Shown in pieces: positions 41,288 through 44,778 of a DNA stretch of 44,778 nt. A program made the translations under genes and the position numbers. Source of the DNA: Actinacidiphila oryziradicis (GTDB lineage Bacteria > Actinomycetota > Actinomycetes > Streptomycetales > Streptomycetaceae); the NCBI RefSeq assembly GCF_005047355.1, contig NZ_SUMC01000064.1, forward strand, positions 1 to 44,778. Direction: 5' to 3'. Positions within the stretch are counted from its first letter, which is position 1. Every line of letters begins with the position of its first letter. The notes under the pieces are model-generated. The model saw only the letters and a program-made list of their open reading frames with translations. It searched no databases and was not told where the DNA came from.

Positions 41288-42649
41288 TCAGGACTCGCCG
41301 GGCAGGCGGCGGAAGCGGTCGTCCCGGTAGCCGACCGCTGGGATGCCCAGCAGGTCGTCCACTCCGGGGAAGGCCTCGCCCGCCTGGAACTGTGCCCCGT
41401 GCACCGACGCGGGCTGCTCCGGGCCCGGGTACATGCCGGTGTGCGCCTTGCCCAGCTCCATGAGGTAGCCGCCGTCCGCCGACGGACGGCGCTGGTCCTT
41501 TTTGACGACCTGGGTGGCGTAGGTGTTCATGGCGGCGACGCGCTGGTAGAGCATGGTCGCCGGCATCGTCGGACGGCGGGCCGGGCGGCCGTCCAGCCCC
41601 TTGACCCGGATACCGTGCCTCCGGGCGGCCTCCAGCACCGCTCCCAGCCCGGTTGCGCGCAGGTTCATGTGGTCGTCGTACCTGTTGACGAACGCCCGCA
41701 GCTCCGGGGCCATGGGCCCGCCGGCGAGGTACGCGTCGACGTGCAACTGGTAACCGTCGTCCCGGATGCTCTCCAGGTAGAGGGTGCGCACACCGGCGGC
41801 CCGGATCTGCTCCATGTGCGTGCACAGGAACTGCCAGATCGGTGCCCCGGAGTGGGTGCCGCCGATGGCCACGCCTTCGAACCGCCCCAGCAGTGCGCGC
41901 AGGTCGCCCATCGCGTCCTGGGAGCTGGCGCCGACCAGGGTGTCCTCCACGACCTGGTGGCGCTGCTGCCGGACCTCGGAAGTCTCCGTGTACGCATCGC
42001 GCGCGGCTCGCGCGTCGCGGCCGAGCTGTGTGTCGCGTGCGTCCTGGCGCTTCCAGTAGTGATCGCGCGTCCGCGGGTCGGCGCGGCCGATGCGCTCCAG
42101 CACCTCATTGGGCCCGGCCGTCGTCCCGGCAGCGCCCGGCGCCAGCCTGCGGATGCTGCTGCTGCTGCTGCCCAGAGCGTAGTGGAGAGGCGGGTCGGTC
42201 TCCTGGAGTGTCTGCGGGTCCACGCCGATGTCCACGCGCTGCTTGTGGCTGGCATCCCGGGTGGCCTCCGGCAGGCTCCGCCATTCGTCGTCCGTCAGCA
42301 TGTTCCGTGTGCGGCCGCTCGCGCGGGAGTTGCGGGGACCCCGTACCCGCAACGCGGGGCCCGGCGGGTGCTGGTGCAGTTCGTCCTGCTCCATGCGCTG
42401 GACCACGGGAGCGGGACCCGACGGCGCCACCGTGCGCTGGACGGGGGGCGTGTGCCCGCCGTCCGCGGTGTGCGCGTGCCGCAGTTTCTCGATAATGCTG
42501 GACATCGCCTTGTTCCCGGCAGAACGCTGGAATTGCAGCATCGACTCCGCGGTCGTTCCGCCGCCGGGCCGGGGCTGTCGCACGGCCGTCGCGGTTCCCG
42601 GGCGCTGCAATCCTTTCCACTGCTCGTCACCAGTTTGCCGCGACCTCAT
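41288..42649 (-). CDS. eCIS-cargo-like protein with PMT-C2/TIKI-like domain, putative toxin
   Basis: 453 residues from ATG 42649, preceded by GAGAGGA; the frame stays open further upstream without family signal. Residues 36-50 hold MLQFQRSAGNKAMSS, a motif shared by DUF4157 (eCIS core) proteins, and PVQRT (69-73) and VVQRM (82-86) are spacer motifs also seen in the neighbour at 38937. From about 255 to 445 a domain reads GVAIGGTHSG, WQFLCTHMEQIRAAGVRTLYLES, RHGIRVKGLDG, GYLMELGKAHTG and PGVDDLLGIPAVG. This follows the pattern of the TIKI/EreA/ChaN-like family, including the PMT C2-like effector domain. The usual Glu of the first motif is Gly. Toxin activity is inferred. Confidence 0.7.
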   Translation of the reverse strand: MRSRQTGDEQWKGLQRPGTATAVRQPRPGGGTTAESMLQFQRSAGNKAMSSIIEKLRHAHTADGGHTPPVQRTVAPSGPAPVVQRMEQDELHQHPPGPALRVRGPRNSRASGRTRNMLTDDEWRSLPEATRDASHKQRVDIGVDPQTLQETDPPLHYALGSSSSSIRRLAPGAAGTTAGPNEVLERIGRADPRTRDHYWKRQDARDTQLGRDARAARDAYTETSEVRQQRHQVVEDTLVGASSQDAMGDLRALLGRFEGVAIGGTHSGAPIWQFLCTHMEQIRAAGVRTLYLESIRDDGYQLHVDAYLAGGPMAPELRAFVNRYDDHMNLRATGLGAVLEAARRHGIRVKGLDGRPARRPTMPATMLYQRVAAMNTYATQVVKKDQRRPSADGGYLMELGKAHTGMYPGPEQPASVHGAQFQAGEAFPGVDDLLGIPAVGYRDDRFRRLPGES

Positions 42650-43383
42650 ACGTGCGTCCTCTCTGAAACACAGACTTGCAACGTTCAGTGTCACCGCTCC
42701 CCCCTGCCCGGCGGCACGTCCGGACGGACAGGTACGGGTGCAACCACCTTGCCCTTTCAGGGAGTGGCGGGGGTGGGACGGGCCGCGCTGTGCGGGTCCA
42801 TGGGCCGGGGCCGGGGTGAGCGATGTGTACGCTCGCGTCCGGGGCTGACGCCCCTGGAATCCTCCGCTTCGGACTGAAGTGCCCGTGGCGCCGCCGAGGC
42901 TCCCGGCGCACACCGAGACTGCTCTCCTCGCCACCACCCCGGCTCGCCGGGCCTCACCGGGCGCACCCGCCGTGCCGCCGCCGGGGCCAACGCGCCGGCC
43001 TGACACGGGATATGCAGCCCCGGCAGCGCGGCCTCTCGCCACCACCTCGACCGTGCCGAACGCGGCCATAACCGCATCGACACATACCTCGGCGATCCCG
43101 TCGGACACCAGCGAGTCCCAGAACGAGTATCGGTCTGCATGACCAGCGGCATCACCGTCCACAGCCGACCACGGCATCGACCGACAAGCACCTCGGGGAG
43201 CGTCGATCTCGGCTGGGAGGCTACAAGGCGTACGCGGTCTCACGCGCCCTGTCTCTTCGCAATCGAACACCGCGGTAACGCTCTGCGACGCCTCCCCCAA
43301 GTCTGTGCCAGAACCCAGAACTCAGTGACATTGATAAAGGCAGCACGGCCAGAATGACTCCCGCTCCCATCGACAAACGACTC
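42650..43383. other. Region without a recognised gene
   Basis: On the minus strand the frame of the 41288 gene stays open to about 43300, including FWDSLVSDGIAEVCVDAVMAAFG, which looks protein-like but has no recognised family. Other frames are also long, as is normal at this GC content. Promoter or leader of the toxin-like gene, plus possible decayed sequence, are the likely contents. Confidence 0.35.
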
Positions 43384-43490
43384 CCGGAAAACTGGCACAG
43401 TCAGCCGTACTGCCGCCCACTCCGCGTCCGTCATGTGCGACGGACACCGCGGCTCCCGACCGGGATGATTGGCAGCGTTGCCGTACACGT
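43384..43490 (-). pseudogene. IS5-type transposase, N-terminal fragment
   Basis: GREPRCPSHMTDAEWAAVRLTVPVF matches the start (YPSDLTDAEWAVVRPLLPVP type) of actinomycete IS5 transposases. About 35 residues remain before unrelated sequence. Confidence 0.6.
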
Positions 43491-43745
43491 GCGCGAGACG
43501 GCCAACCGCACCACATGACCTGCGAGTTGAACTCCACCCACTCGGTCGCGTACTCATATGACAACAGGGCCTCCCGGTACTGCTCGGGTCGATTCGCATC
43601 ACCGAGCTACCGAGGGGCCCTGCCCGCATGCGCGTACCTCTGGAAGATCACCCGACCAGGAACCCTGTTGGATCCACACGTTCCATGATCGGTTGAGATG
43701 CGCTATTCACACCGGAACCGTGACCCGCAACTTCTCGATGCACAT

Positions 43746-43767
43746 CACTCCATGATGTGATGGAGTG
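43746..43767. terminator. Hairpin at the end of the hydrolase gene
   Basis: CACTCCAT and ATGGAGTG pair around a 6-base loop, immediately after the hydrolase stop codon at 43768-43770 on the minus strand. Confidence 0.6.
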
Positions 43768-44521
43768 TCAGCTGGTGCCGCGGTCCGCCTGCTCAACCAG
43801 GTCGGCGATCGCCCCGGGGTGGCTGACCATGGCGGCGTGCGAGGAGTCGATCTCGACGGTGTGCGCTCCGATGCGCTTGGCCATCCAGCGCTCGAGGTCC
43901 GGGCTGATCGCCTGGTCCTGCTTGGCGACCAGGTACCACGAGGGAATCGTCTTCCATGCGGCCGCTGTGGCGGTTTGGTTGAGGGCCGCTAGGTCGATCG
44001 GCTCCTGCGCGTCTGCCATGCCGGCTGCCACGGTCGGATTGACGTCCGCGGCGAAAACTTCGCGGAACTTGGCCCGGTCGATGTACACGTCGTTGGCTTG
44101 GGTTCCGTCCGGCTTCGTGAACTCCACCTCCTGCAACGGGAGGGGCGTCGCGGGATGGTCGACCAGGTGGGCGGTCAGGTCGGCCAGCGACTCGCCGACG
44201 TCCGGCACCGAGGCCGCCACGTACACCAGGGCCTTGACGTCCGGGTCACCCGCGGCCGCGTTGGTGATGACTTCCCCGCCGTACGAATGACCGGCGAGGA
44301 TGATCGGCCCCTTGATGCTGTTGAGGAAATCCCGAACGTAGGCGGAGTCGCTGGGGAGGCCACGCAGCGGGTTACTCGCGGCACGGACCGGATAGCCGTC
44401 CTTGCGCAAGCGGTCCATGGCGCCGTACCACCCGGAGGAGTCCGCGAACGCTCCGTGCACGAAGACAACGGTCGGCTTGGGCTCGGCGACGTTATGCCCG
44501 GCGGCGGCGGCCGGGATAGCG
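43768..44521 (-). pseudogene. Secreted alpha/beta hydrolase, 5'-truncated
   Basis: AIPAAAAGHNVAEPKPTVVF begins the surviving part, looking like the end of a signal peptide (AAAA cleavage region) and the mature start. HGAFADSSGWYGAMDRL, AGHSYGGEVITNAAAG (nucleophile Ser), YLVAKQDQAISP and SSHAAMVSHPGAIADLV supply the catalytic residues. Upstream the sequence changes at about 44515-44524 into a flavoprotein reductase copy, so start codon and signal peptide are lost. An internal GTG at 44460 could start only a protein lacking the first strand. Confidence 0.8.
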
Positions 44522-44778
44522 CGATCCCGGCAGAGTCGAGCCGGGCCGCCTGCCCGTCGTCCTTCCAGTGCGAGGCAAAAGAGTCACGCCGACGGAGCAC
44601 GGCCGTGACGTCCAGGTCACCGGTCACCGCCTCACGCGCTCCCGGCACCTGTGTCGGGCCGCCCGGAGCGCGGCCGTGCTCCGCAGGAGTGCCTTGGTCG
44701 GCATGCAGGCCCAGTAGGAGCACTCGCCACCGACCAGCTCCCGCTCGACGACGGCGACACTCAGCCCACCCTGAACCA
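44517..44778 (-). pseudogene. Degenerate partial copy of the flavoprotein reductase
   Basis: This stretch closely resembles 21645-21905, inside the FAD-dependent reductase gene (GGECSYWACMPTK region through LDSVGIAL). A 2-base insertion near 44650 shifts the frame, and the 3' side is replaced by the hydrolase at about 44517. The 5' part lies beyond the window edge. Confidence 0.85.

Noticed and set aside
42650..43300. N-terminal extension of the toxin-like protein
   Set aside because: A good ribosome site precedes the ATG at 42649 and the QRSAGN leader is near the N-terminus in this family; the extension shows no domain.
1..44778. tRNA, rRNA or CRISPR arrays
   Set aside because: No cloverleaf-like cores, rRNA motifs or regularly spaced repeats were seen by eye; a covariance search would be needed to exclude small RNAs.

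Overview
The window is high-GC DNA with strong third-position GC and gene families typical of Streptomyces or a close actinomycete: an ergothioneine cluster, XRE/MmyB-like and GlxA-type regulators, Atu4866, DUF427, a polymorphic toxin type 44 remnant and many actinomycete insertion-sequence relics. No rRNA, tRNA, CRISPR array, phage module or conjugation module was seen. The density of broken genes and IS fragments suggests a chromosome-arm or other accessory region. That placement is an inference.

Layout. 1-2.5 kb holds a transposase end, a small membrane protein and three gene relics (toxin 44, HSL-type hydrolase, MFS transporter). 2.5-4.7 kb is an XRE regulator divergent from an Atu4866-SDR pair. 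4.8-5.7 kb is an intact IS6-type element. 5.7-10.2 kb carries a flavoprotein of acyl-CoA dehydrogenase fold, a ThDP enzyme, a TetR remnant and a nitroreductase. 10.3-12.4 kb is IS debris around an intact rve-type IS. 12.4-13.9 kb is a MarR/quinone-oxidoreductase divergent pair. 14-16.8 kb has B12-uptake relics, a GlxA-type regulator and a decayed oxidoreductase. 16.9-20.4 kb is egtC-egtB-egtA without egtD. 20.5-22.6 kb is a disulfide-type flavoprotein reductase plus a DUF308-like membrane protein. 22.9-24.4 kb is an IS5/IS110/IS701 mosaic. 24.5-28.4 kb has ohr, a cupin, recombinase and ISL3 fragments, and a hydrolase/MarR pair. 28.8-30.4 kb has a serine recombinase tail fused to two tandem group II intron 3' ends. 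30.5-33 kb has DUF427, a TetR/SnoaL pair and a coiled-coil protein. 33-36.6 kb is a D-threonine-aldolase-type gene split by a 2.8-kb insertion carrying an AraC regulator, an alpha/beta hydrolase and a serine recombinase fragment. 36.8-38.8 kb is an oxidoreductase-NIPSNAP-HbpS operon. 38.9-42.6 kb has two large proteins with sequence habits of eCIS-associated cargo. 43.4-44.8 kb has an IS5 fragment, a 5'-truncated secreted hydrolase and a degenerate second copy of the flavoprotein reductase.

How the genes work together. Many intact genes are redox or detoxification enzymes (SDR, nitroreductase, quinone oxidoreductases, Ohr, flavoprotein reductase, ergothioneine genes), most of them divergent from a local regulator. 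Three separate promoters (flavoprotein at 5.8 kb, reductase operon at 22.7 kb, ohr at 25.2 kb) share one architecture: GAACGTTC, four bases, a TTGACA/TTGACG -35 box, and a second GAACGTTC near the start site. This implies an unassigned regulon whose regulator is not evident in the window. The other main observations are the insertion flanked by an 8-bp direct repeat, the reciprocal decay of two paralogous GlxA/oxidoreductase modules, and the candidate toxin pair.
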